Shown here one piece after another: positions 1 through 5,047 of a DNA stretch of 7,692 nt. Position 1 is the stretch's first letter; every line of letters begins with the position of its first letter. Source of the DNA: Treponema sp. GTDB taxonomy: Bacteria; Spirochaetota; Spirochaetia; Treponematales; Treponemataceae. The translations under genes and the position numbers were made by a program. Location of the stretch: the NCBI GenBank assembly GCA_017622055.1, contig JAGARY010000488.1, forward strand, positions 1 to 7,692, read 5' to 3'. The notes below the pieces were generated by a model. That model saw only the letters and a program-made list of their open reading frames with translations. It ran no database searches and was not told the DNA's origin.

Positions 1-190
1 AATGGCAAGAAAGTTTGGCCGTATTTTTGAAAAGCGATTTGTTTGATAAAGGAAGATTAGAATAGAGTACGCTTCCCATAATTCTTGTGGTTTCCAAACG
101 AACAGATGTTTCTCCTTTTTTTGCCTTGAAATAAATTTTCAGACTGTTATACTGTAAAAGAATTAAAATCGGATTTTTACTATCTGTCAT
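1..190 (-). CDS. 5' part of an unidentified gene running off the left edge
   Basis: An ATG at 190-188 on the minus strand opens a frame that stays free of stops for all 63 codons to the window edge; an in-frame TAG lies a few codons upstream, so this is the first usable ATG. The peptide begins MTDSKNPILILLQYNSLKIY and continues with a Lys/Arg-rich stretch containing KAKKGETSVRLETTRIMG. I recognise no family. There is no signal peptide: the short hydrophobic run PILILL is too brief and sits among charged residues. The ribosome binding site is weak (only AGAGA directly before the ATG), which lowers confidence. The gene would be divergent from the guanylyltransferase operon, whose best promoter lies inside this frame. 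The opposite strand has only short open stretches here. It could be a chance frame, although 63 open codons are unlikely by chance in DNA this AT-rich. Confidence 0.45.
   Translation of the reverse strand, partial: MTDSKNPILILLQYNSLKIYFKAKKGETSVRLETTRIMGSVLYSNLPLSNKSLFKNTAKLSCH
126..153 (+). promoter_or_regulatory. Sigma70-type promoter for the guanylyltransferase operon
   Basis: TTGAAA at 126-131 and TATACT at 148-153 are separated by 16 bp, close to the housekeeping consensus on both hexamers. Transcription would begin near 160 and leave a leader of about 85 nt that includes the 189-211 palindrome. No better promoter is visible nearer the start codon. If the leftward frame at 1-190 is real, this promoter lies within its coding sequence. 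Confidence 0.5.
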
Positions 191-211
191 TCTCTGTCTA
201 GACCAGAGAAT
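189..211. repeat. Near-perfect 23-bp palindrome between divergent genes
   Basis: Arms ATTCTCT (189-195) and AGAGAAT (205-211) flank the self-complementary core GTCTAGAC (196-203), with one extra C at 204. The dyad covers the start codon of the leftward frame and lies in the untranslated leader of the rightward operon. It has no T-run on either side, so it does not look like a terminator. It could be an operator or a leader hairpin. Confidence 0.5.
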
Positions 212-237
212 CTAACCCGATAATCAAAAAAAACATT

Positions 238-241
238 GGAG
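238..241 (+). promoter_or_regulatory. Ribosome binding site fixing the guanylyltransferase start at 248
   Basis: GGAG is followed by six bases and then ATG at 248. The same frame also contains a TTG at 236, but that codon overlaps this GGAG and has no Shine-Dalgarno sequence of its own. The ATG is therefore the start. Confidence 0.8.
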
Positions 242-247
242 ATTTTT

Positions 248-1300
248 ATGACATTAATTCCACTAATTCTTTCTGGCGGAGCTGGAACAAGACTTTGGCC
301 ACTTTCTTGGGGCGACCATCCAAAGCAATTTTTAAAATTGACTTCAGACAAAACGATGATTCAAGAAACTTTGTTTCGGTTAGAAGGATTAGAAACTGGA
401 AATCCAATTATTTCTTGCGGCGAAGGTCATAGATTTATGGTTGCTCAGCAAATTGGGGAAGTTTCATCTAAAAAGCCCACAATTCTTTTGGAACCAATGG
501 CAAAAAATACTGCACCTGCAATTGCTGCGGGATGTTGTGCTGCAATGAAGCAAGATGAAAACGCAGTTGTTGTAGTTCTTCCAAGCGATCATGTTATTGC
601 AGATGTAAAAGCCTTTCAAAAAGCTGTAAAACTTGCTGCAGAAAGTGCTTTAAATGATAATCTTGTAACTTTTGGGATTGTTCCAACTTTTCCAGCAACT
701 GGCTACGGTTATGTAAAATGCGGTGCAGAAGAAAGCGAAGTTTTTACTTTAGAAAAATTTGTAGAAAAACCATGCCTTGAAAAAGCACAAGAATATCTTT
801 CAAGTGGCGAATATTCTTGGAACAGCGGAATGTTTGTTTTTAAAGCAAAAACTTTTATTGAAGAATTAAAACTTCATAACCCACAAATGGCAGAACTTTC
901 AATTGCATCATTTGAAAAGGCCCAAGTTGAATCAGATTTTATTCGCTTGAATGTTGATTTTTTTGCTCAAATAAAAGGTGATTCAATTGATTACGCAGTA
1001 ATGGAAAAAACATCAAACGGAAAAGTTGTAAAACTAAACGCAGGTTGGGACGATGTTGGTTCTTGGTCTGCCTTGTATGATATTAGCAAAAAAGACGAAA
1101 ACTTAAACGTAATCAAAGGGGACGTAATTTCTTTTGACACAACATCATCATACATTCGCGGCGGAAAACGCACCATTGCCACAATCGGGTTGGATAACGT
1201 TGTTATCGTGGACTCAGATGATTCACTTTTAATTGCCGCAAAAGGAAAAATCCAAGATGTAAAATTAGTGGCAGAAGAGATGAAAAAGAGAGAAGTGTAA
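248..1300 (+). CDS. manC: Mannose-1-phosphate guanylyltransferase, short form
   Basis: This 350-residue cytoplasmic enzyme should convert mannose 1-phosphate and GTP to GDP-mannose and pyrophosphate, supplying mannose (and possibly fucose or rhamnose) donors for surface glycans. The nucleotidyltransferase signature LSGGAGTRLWPLS is at residues 8-20, followed by HPKQF at 24-28. LEPMAKNTAPAIA (81-93) matches the family's nucleotide-binding block, and LPSDH (111-115) supplies the metal-binding aspartate. FVEKP, the WNSGMF motif and AGWDDVGSW (265-273) complete the sugar-phosphate site. The C-terminal phosphomannose-isomerase cupin domain of the bifunctional, roughly 470-residue proteins is absent; only the start of a beta-helix-like linker remains. 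It is the first gene of a two-gene operon, ten bases upstream of the epimerase-like gene. The nearest alternative is another sugar-1-phosphate nucleotidyltransferase, but the motif set is specifically that of the GDP-mannose enzymes. Confidence 0.93.
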   Translation: MTLIPLILSGGAGTRLWPLSWGDHPKQFLKLTSDKTMIQETLFRLEGLETGNPIISCGEGHRFMVAQQIGEVSSKKPTILLEPMAKNTAPAIAAGCCAAMKQDENAVVVVLPSDHVIADVKAFQKAVKLAAESALNDNLVTFGIVPTFPATGYGYVKCGAEESEVFTLEKFVEKPCLEKAQEYLSSGEYSWNSGMFVFKAKTFIEELKLHNPQMAELSIASFEKAQVESDFIRLNVDFFAQIKGDSIDYAVMEKTSNGKVVKLNAGWDDVGSWSALYDISKKDENLNVIKGDVISFDTTSSYIRGGKRTIATIGLDNVVIVDSDDSLLIAAKGKIQDVKLVAEEMKKREV

Positions 1301-1310
1301 AGAGGATTTT

Positions 1311-2204
1311 ATGTTAATCACACTTAAAAACGAACAATTGGAACTTACAGTAAATTCTTTTGGTGCAGAAATGAATGCTTTAAAAGATTCTTCTGGTAAA
1401 GACATTCTTTGGACTGGAAATCCTGATGTTTGGAAATTTCATGCCCCTATTTTGTTTCCTCATTGCGGAAAAATCAAAGACGCATTTGTATTAATAGAAA
1501 ATAAAAGCTATCCATTAAAAAGTAATGGTTTTGCAAGAGATTTAGAGTTTTCTGTAATTAATCAATCTGAAAATTCTGTTGTTTTTGAGCTAGTTCAAAA
1601 TGAATATACTTTAGAACGATTTCCTTACAATTTTTCGCTTCAAGTAAAATATGAACTTACAAATAATCAAGTTTTTTTTGAATCAACTGTAAAAAATACA
1701 GGTGAAAAAGAATTTCTTTTTAGCATTGGAAGTCACTCTGGATTTTGTTGCCCACGAAACCAAGGAGAATCAATAGAAGATTATCAAATTGAATTTGAAA
1801 AGAAAGAGCCATTGGTGACAATCCCTTGTTATGAAAATGGATTTCTTGCCAATGACCTTGACGGAAAATGTCCTTTTTCAAAACTTTACGGTGAAGTTCA
1901 GCCTGGAATTATTCCTCTAAAAGCCGATTATTTTGGAAACGGTCATCTTTTTACAAATATTACTTCTGATTGGGTTGGTTTGCGAAACAAAAAAGATAAT
2001 TCTTTAATAAAAGTGAATACTAAAAATTATCCAAATGTAATGCTTTGGCAAAATGCCGGAAAACCTCACTTTATTTGTATTGAACCTTGGTACGGAATGC
2101 CAGACCCAGACAACACAAATCATCAGTGGACTGAAAAACCGGGCCTTGTTTCTCTTTTGCCTGGAAAATCTTTTTCTTGCAATCAAAGTATTTGGGTTGA
2201 GTAG
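1311..2204 (+). CDS. Aldose 1-epimerase family protein, LacX-like
   Basis: This 297-residue protein belongs to the galactose-mutarotase superfamily, LacX-like branch (COG2017), a beta-sandwich fold that interconverts alpha and beta anomers of free or phosphorylated sugars in the cytoplasm. Family landmarks are GAEMNALKD near the N-terminus, the APILFPHCGKIK stretch, NGFARD (72-77), FSIGSHSGF with His142, and CIEPWYGMPD with Glu258 in the position of the general base. Length is normal and the C-terminus is intact. The family usually has HGFARD where this protein has NGFARD, so the His expected at residue 72 is Asn; catalysis may be weakened or the substrate different. AGAGG at 1301-1305 gives a good ribosome binding site, and the ten-base gap implies cotranscription with the guanylyltransferase, hence a likely role in the same sugar metabolism. 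The true substrate is unknown. Confidence 0.87.
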   Translation: MLITLKNEQLELTVNSFGAEMNALKDSSGKDILWTGNPDVWKFHAPILFPHCGKIKDAFVLIENKSYPLKSNGFARDLEFSVINQSENSVVFELVQNEYTLERFPYNFSLQVKYELTNNQVFFESTVKNTGEKEFLFSIGSHSGFCCPRNQGESIEDYQIEFEKKEPLVTIPCYENGFLANDLDGKCPFSKLYGEVQPGIIPLKADYFGNGHLFTNITSDWVGLRNKKDNSLIKVNTKNYPNVMLWQNAGKPHFICIEPWYGMPDPDNTNHQWTEKPGLVSLLPGKSFSCNQSIWVE

Positions 2205-2208
2205 TTTT

Positions 2209-2318
2209 TGGGCGCAAATGCATTTGGTTAGTCGCTTTTCGAGGCTCACTAACGTTCGGCCCAGAGCCTTTGGCTCTGTGGCTCAAGCTGCGCTTGCCCT
2301 CTCAAATCTCGGCGCCGC
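2209..2318. repeat. GC-rich intergenic hairpin element between convergent genes
   Basis: This stretch is about 57% G+C against roughly one third in neighbouring genes. It contains at least three inverted repeats in series: GTTAGT (2227-2232) with ACTAAC (2248-2253), CAGAGCC (2262-2268) with GGCTCTG (2272-2278) around a TTT loop, and CAAGC (2284-2288) with GCTTG (2292-2296). It also has the palindromes AAATGCATTT and GGCGCC. No hairpin is followed by a T-run on either strand, so it is not a classical terminator. It starts a few bases after one stop codon and ends just before the other, which is typical of dispersed intergenic repeats. Whether it is multicopy cannot be seen here. Some rightward frames run through it but show no protein character. 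Confidence 0.5.
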
Positions 2319-2336
2319 TAAATCTAAACAATCATT

Positions 2337-2696
2337 CTATTTCCAACTTTCCCAAACCTTTGGGTCAAGACCTACAGTTGCCATTGTTTTTCCGTTTCTA
2401 ACAACAGGTTGTTTTAGCAAAGATTGATTTTCAAAAAGTTTATTTTCAATTTCAGAATCATCAAGATAGGCAATGGAAGCATAATCTTTTGCAGATTTAT
2501 CAATCATTTGTTGAACCGCTTCGGGACGACTTCCTGCAGTTTTTGCAATTGATTGAACAACTGAATCAAACTCTCCGCGGCTCATATCTTTTTCTTTTAA
2601 ATCAACAAACTGAAAAGAAATTCGTCTTTCTTTAAACCACATCTGAGCCTTTTTACAATCAAAATTTTTATTTGTTCCAAAAATCTGAATCGCCAT
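2337..2696 (-). CDS. ArsC/Spx/YffB-family thioredoxin-fold protein
   Basis: This 119-residue cytoplasmic protein has the length and layout of the ArsC-like family (arsenate reductase, Spx and YffB relatives). The beta strand IQIFG (3-7) leads into the active-site loop and helix with CKKAQMWFKER (14-24), then SFQFVDL, and near the C-terminus the conserved QPVVRNGK block with the cis-proline at 97 and Arg100, followed by TVGLDPKVW. The usual redox cysteine of the family sits three residues before Cys14; here that position is Asn11, so CxxC has become NxxC and Cys14 is the only cysteine in the protein. Arsenate reduction by the classical mechanism is therefore doubtful. Start choice is supported by AAGGA six bases upstream (minus strand, 2707-2703). 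The gene is divergent from the HTH-FliM fusion gene. The true function is unknown. Confidence 0.85.
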   Translation of the reverse strand: MAIQIFGTNKNFDCKKAQMWFKERRISFQFVDLKEKDMSRGEFDSVVQSIAKTAGSRPEAVQQMIDKSAKDYASIAYLDDSEIENKLFENQSLLKQPVVRNGKTMATVGLDPKVWESWK

Positions 2697-2743
2697 AAAA
2701 AATCCTTATAACTTTTAATAAATGTGAATGTTATGATAAAATC

Positions 2744-2772
2744 ATTATAAAATGTAAAATGATATTTTTCTA
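2744..2772 (-). promoter_or_regulatory. Promoter for the ArsC-like gene
   Basis: Read on the minus strand, TAGAAA (2772-2767) and a perfect TATAAT (2749-2744) are separated by 17 bp. Transcription would begin near 2737, giving a leader of about 40 nt. Because this sequence lies in the shared divergent region, a regulator bound at 2780-2818 would sit just upstream of it. Confidence 0.5.
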
Positions 2773-2779
2773 TACAAAT

Positions 2780-2818
2780 TCCACGCAGACTCTACTCAAA
2801 CTCCACGAGCTGTAGAGT
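2780..2818. promoter_or_regulatory. Dyad and direct repeat upstream of the HTH-FliM gene, possible operator
   Basis: ACTCTAC (2789-2795) and GTAGAGT (2812-2818) form a perfect 7-bp inverted repeat with a 16-bp spacer. Overlapping it, TCCACG occurs at 2780 and again at 2802, 22 bp or about two helical turns apart. The site lies 34 bp before the ATG of a protein with a DNA-binding domain, where autoregulatory sites commonly lie. No binding evidence is available, so the operator role is inference. Confidence 0.35.
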
Positions 2819-2851
2819 GACAAATTGAATTTTGTGTAGTAAGGTTTAACT

Positions 2852-4192
2852 ATGGACGCAAAAAAAATAGGAAAGTTTATTTATCAAATTCGCACAGAAA
2901 AAAGAATGACACAAAAAGAATTGGCTGAACAAATTAATGTTACAGATAAAGCAGTTTCAAAATGGGAAAATGGAGAAGGTTGCCCAGATGTTTCGCTGTT
3001 GCCAGTTTTGTCAAAAGTTTTGAATGTGGAAATTTTAGATTTGTTGGAAGGTAATTTGCCTTTGGAAAACACTAGCAAAAAAATCTATTTTTATGATTTT
3101 GGAAGAAAAGATGTATTATCAAAAAATCAAATGTCTTTAATTTGGAATTTTGGTGATTTGTTGTGTAATTCTTTGAGTGATGATTTTTCTTCTATCATAA
3201 ATGAAAGCGTTAGTTTTAATAAATCCTGTCTTGATAATCTTAAAATTGAAGATTTTTACAAGATTTTTGAAACAAAGGCAAACGCAGAAAACTTTTTTTA
3301 TAATTTTGATTTTGAACACAACGGATTTTGCATTCAATTTGATTATAATCTTGGAAAATCACTTTTAAAACAAGATTCAAAAGTTTATCCAGAAATTTCA
3401 AAATTTGATTTAGATTCTGTGGGAGATTTTTTTGCAAAAAAAGTTTTAAATAACATTTATGCAATTTTGAACGAGGCAATTTCTAGAAATTGTAAAAATT
3501 CAGATGATATGAACTTGCCAATTCCAGATCTTACAAATAGTTCAAAAAATCCTTCTGTAAAAAATCAATTTGTTGTGAATCCTCAAAAAATGTGTTGTTT
3601 GCTTTCTGTTTTGTGTAATTTTCAAAATGGAAATTCAGGATTAATAAATATTTTAATTTCAAAAGATTTTTTACAATCAGAAATAATTCAAAAATATGTT
3701 TTTTGTAATATAAAGGCAGAAAATATTAAATTTGTAGAAGGTGAAAAATCAAAAAACTCGCCAAAACTTTTTGTGGAGTTTGGGCGAATAAAAAATCAAG
3801 AATGTGAATTAGAAAAAGGAAAAATCTTTGTTTTTAATAAAAAATATGACCAATTATACAAAACTCCATATCTTGATGTTTATTACAAAAATCAAATTGC
3901 TTTTACTGGAATTGCTTGTGCAACAGAAGATGGAGCTTTTGCTGTAAAAATTCTTTCAAAAGAAAATCCTGAAACTAATTTGGACGATGAAGAAGATTTT
4001 ATTTCTTTTAGATTAGGGGATCGGGAAATTGAAGAAAACCAAATTGAAAAAATCCAAATTAACCACATTTTACAATTAAATCAAAGTGTGGATTTTCCTC
4101 AGGTAAAAGTTTATAAAAATGATTGCCTTGTTGCCTTTGGGGAAGTAATTTTTGTTGATGGAAATTACGCAGTTATAATTGAAAAGTGTTAA
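2852..4192 (+). CDS. XRE-type HTH fused to FliM-like middle domain and two SpoA domains
   Basis: This 446-residue protein combines modules normally found apart. Residues 4-62 are a classic Cro/CI-type helix-turn-helix, with TQKELAEQINV as the first helix pair and TDKAVSKWENGEGCPDVSLLP carrying the recognition helix. Residues 80-93 (YDFGRKDVLSKNQ) match the YDFxRPDxxSKxQ lead-in of FliM. Residues 94-285 follow the FliM middle (CheC-like) domain, including the LSDDFSSIINESV helix and a strand block around NPQKMCCLLSVLCNF and GLINILIS. Two SpoA/FliN-type beta domains follow: 305-367 (FVEFGRIKNQ to GAFAVKIL) and 383-445 (FISFRLGD to DGNYAVIIEK). FliM has one SpoA domain; tandem SpoA domains are a feature of injectisome SctQ/SpaO. 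The CheY-binding EIDALL peptide of FliM is missing, replaced by the HTH. The FliM LLGGxG loop is also not recognisable. AAGG at 2841-2844 supports the start. No flagellar neighbours are present. It could be a regulator using a switch-like scaffold; function is inferred only. Confidence 0.82.
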   Translation: MDAKKIGKFIYQIRTEKRMTQKELAEQINVTDKAVSKWENGEGCPDVSLLPVLSKVLNVEILDLLEGNLPLENTSKKIYFYDFGRKDVLSKNQMSLIWNFGDLLCNSLSDDFSSIINESVSFNKSCLDNLKIEDFYKIFETKANAENFFYNFDFEHNGFCIQFDYNLGKSLLKQDSKVYPEISKFDLDSVGDFFAKKVLNNIYAILNEAISRNCKNSDDMNLPIPDLTNSSKNPSVKNQFVVNPQKMCCLLSVLCNFQNGNSGLINILISKDFLQSEIIQKYVFCNIKAENIKFVEGEKSKNSPKLFVEFGRIKNQECELEKGKIFVFNKKYDQLYKTPYLDVYYKNQIAFTGIACATEDGAFAVKILSKENPETNLDDEEDFISFRLGDREIEENQIEKIQINHILQLNQSVDFPQVKVYKNDCLVAFGEVIFVDGNYAVIIEKC

Positions 4193-4239
4193 AAAAGTGA
4201 GTGGCAATCTAGTGTTGTTTTTCACTTATAGATTGCCAC
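4191..4239 (-). terminator. Terminator for the leftward exported-protein gene
   Basis: GTGGCAATCTA (4201-4211) and TAGATTGCCAC (4229-4239) are perfect 11-bp arms around a 17-nt loop. Read leftward, the stem is followed after four bases by six T residues (complement of 4191-4196). It lies about 100 bases beyond the stop of the leftward gene and abuts the stop of the rightward one. Read rightward it has no T-run. Confidence 0.6.
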
Positions 4240-4250
4240 ATCTCTTTGCT

Positions 4251-4296
4251 CAAGGCCTTGACTCTGTCGTTTTTAGGTTTTGTATTAAACCCTAAA
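4251..4296. repeat. Two further small inverted repeats in the convergent gap
   Basis: CAAGGCCTTG at 4251-4260 is a perfect 10-bp palindrome. TTTAGG (4272-4277) and CCTAAA (4291-4296) form a short hairpin that extends inward with one bulge. Neither carries a T-run. They lie between the two opposed terminators, so this 145-bp gap is almost entirely inverted-repeat structure. Confidence 0.35.
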
Positions 4297-4303
4297 TCAT
4301 GCC

Positions 4304-4337
4304 ATCTTCGAGCTTGTCCCGAAGATCATTTTTTTTT
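4304..4337 (+). terminator. Intrinsic terminator for the HTH-FliM gene
   Basis: ATCTTCG (4304-4310) and CGAAGAT (4320-4326) are perfect 7-bp arms around a 9-nt loop. Nine T residues (4329-4337) follow after two bases, the standard rho-independent layout reading rightward. The T-run ends one base before the stop codon of the opposing gene. Confidence 0.75.
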
Positions 4338-4338
4338 G

Positions 4339-4824
4339 TTAGTTTTTCTTTGCTTTTTCGTAGCGTTTTTCGGCTGCTGCTTTTCTTTCTTGTGCTTCTT
4401 TAAGTTTTGCTTCTCTTTCATCCTGCATTTGTTTTGTACGTTCAGAAGGACTCATTTTAGCATCTTCCCAAGATTTTTTACTTTGTTCTTTTGCACGAGC
4501 CAAAGAATTGTGAAATTTGTTTTCTTCAAAATTAGCTTTTGATTCTGCTTTTACCGCTTCAAAGTTTGCCTTGTCTAATTCATGTTGAGCTTTTGCACTT
4601 TCTTTCATATCAGAAAATGCATTTGCAAAAAATTGACCAATTATTTCAAAAAGATTTTGTTTTTTTGTAGTTTCCATATTTTTCTCCATGTTTTCTAAAT
4701 ATTGTGAAACTTCTGTATTTGTAGATTCTGCTGTTAATTCATCATTTGCAACATTTGCTTCTGTCGCAAATAATCCCAATGCCAAAGTTGTAGCCAAAAT
4801 TGTTGTTCCAATTGTTTTTTTCAT
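4339..4824 (-). CDS. Exported Lys/Glu/Ala-rich helical protein of unknown function
   Basis: This 161-residue protein has a clear Sec signal peptide: basic MKK, then the hydrophobic run IGTTILATTLALGLF, with likely cleavage after Ala23 (TEA before NVAND). There is no lipobox cysteine, so it should be a soluble periplasmic or surface protein. After a short acidic linker, residues 58-76 (NLFEIIGQFFANAF and following) form an amphipathic segment. From about 77 to the C-terminus the chain is almost continuous charged helix rich in Lys, Glu and Ala, with coiled-coil character and quasi-repeats such as KANFEAVKAESKANFEENKF. I recognise no named family. AGAGG six bases upstream (minus strand, 4835-4831) fixes the start. 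Its promoter region is nearly identical to the one upstream of the SDR gene at 6259-7281, which suggests coregulation and a response role rather than housekeeping. Confidence 0.8.
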   Translation of the reverse strand: MKKTIGTTILATTLALGLFATEANVANDELTAESTNTEVSQYLENMEKNMETTKKQNLFEIIGQFFANAFSDMKESAKAQHELDKANFEAVKAESKANFEENKFHNSLARAKEQSKKSWEDAKMSPSERTKQMQDEREAKLKEAQERKAAAEKRYEKAKKN

Positions 4825-4847
4825 TATATTCCTCTCGTATATATTTA

Positions 4848-4913
4848 AGTTGTCTTTAAGATACAGGAAGGATGTTTATGAAATGTTTTTAAAATGTTTA
4901 AGTTTTGTTAATT
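4848..4913 (-). promoter_or_regulatory. Duplicated promoter module, copy 1 (four 11-bp-spaced boxes)
   Basis: This 66-bp block recurs at 7495-7560 with a single mismatch (T4903 against A7550). Read leftward it contains TTAACA (4911-4906), TAAACA (4900-4895), AAAACA (4889-4884) and TAAACA (4878-4873), each exactly 11 bp from the next. Nine bases later comes the -10-like TATCTT (4863-4858). No acceptable -35 lies 17 bp upstream of it, as expected for an activator-dependent promoter. Direct hexamers at 11-bp period are characteristic of PhoB/PhoP/OmpR-family response regulators; the firmicute PhoP box (TTAACA-like hexamers) is the closest known pattern. The conserved block ends about where transcription should start, roughly 27 nt before the start codon of the exported helical protein. 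Confidence 0.65.
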
Positions 4914-4923
4914 CTTTTGAAAT

Positions 4924-5031
4924 ATAAAAAAATTACTTTATATTGTTCTTATAAAAAGAACGATACATTTTATAATGTACCTACAACAAGAACGTTTTAT
5001 TTTATAATGTTCTTGACGCAGGAACGGTGTG
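4924..5031. repeat. Tandem array of about 3.5 degenerate 32-bp repeats upstream of the AAA_14 ATPase gene
   Basis: Units begin at 4924, 4956, 4988 and 5020, an exact 32-bp period. Units two and three share AAGAACG and then ATTTTATAATGT at the same offset (23 of 32 positions identical). The first matches the third over its core (TTACTTTATATTGTTCTT against TTATTTTATAATGTTCTT). The fourth keeps only AGGAACG. Because AAGAAC and GTTCTT are complementary, hairpins form within and across units, for example GTTCTT (4945-4950) with AAGAAC (4956-4961) and CAAGAAC (4987-4993) with GTTCTTG (5009-5015). TACATT (4964-4969) with AATGTA (4974-4979) is a further perfect dyad. Each core holds a TATA-box-like -10 (TATAAT at 4971 and 5003), but no good -35 accompanies them. 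There are no spacers, so this is not CRISPR. It is plausibly an operator/promoter array for the downstream ATPase. Confidence 0.6.
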
Positions 5032-5047
5032 AGTGTATATTATATTT

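Noticed and set aside
1..63. Rightward frame ending in TAG at 63, as the tail of an upstream gene
   Set aside because: Only 20 codons are visible with no recognisable motif, while the opposite strand has a longer frame starting from an ATG just after an in-frame stop.
2053..2427. Rightward 124-codon frame across the epimerase end and the GC-rich element
   Set aside because: It overlaps the end of the epimerase gene and the whole intergenic element, lacks a ribosome binding site and shows no domain.
2697..2851. Flagellar sigma-28 promoter in front of the FliM-like gene
   Set aside because: No TAAA followed at about 15 bp by a GCCGATAA-like element is present on the rightward strand.
4246..4542. 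Rightward 98-codon Phe/Cys-rich frame opposite the exported-protein gene
   Set aside because: Its Phe/Cys-rich composition is the expected antisense image of a Lys/Glu-rich gene, and the leftward frame has a signal peptide and a good ribosome binding site.
4924..5031. Short regularly spaced repeats resembling a CRISPR array
   Set aside because: The 32-bp units are directly adjacent with no unique spacers and are degenerate; no cas gene is present.
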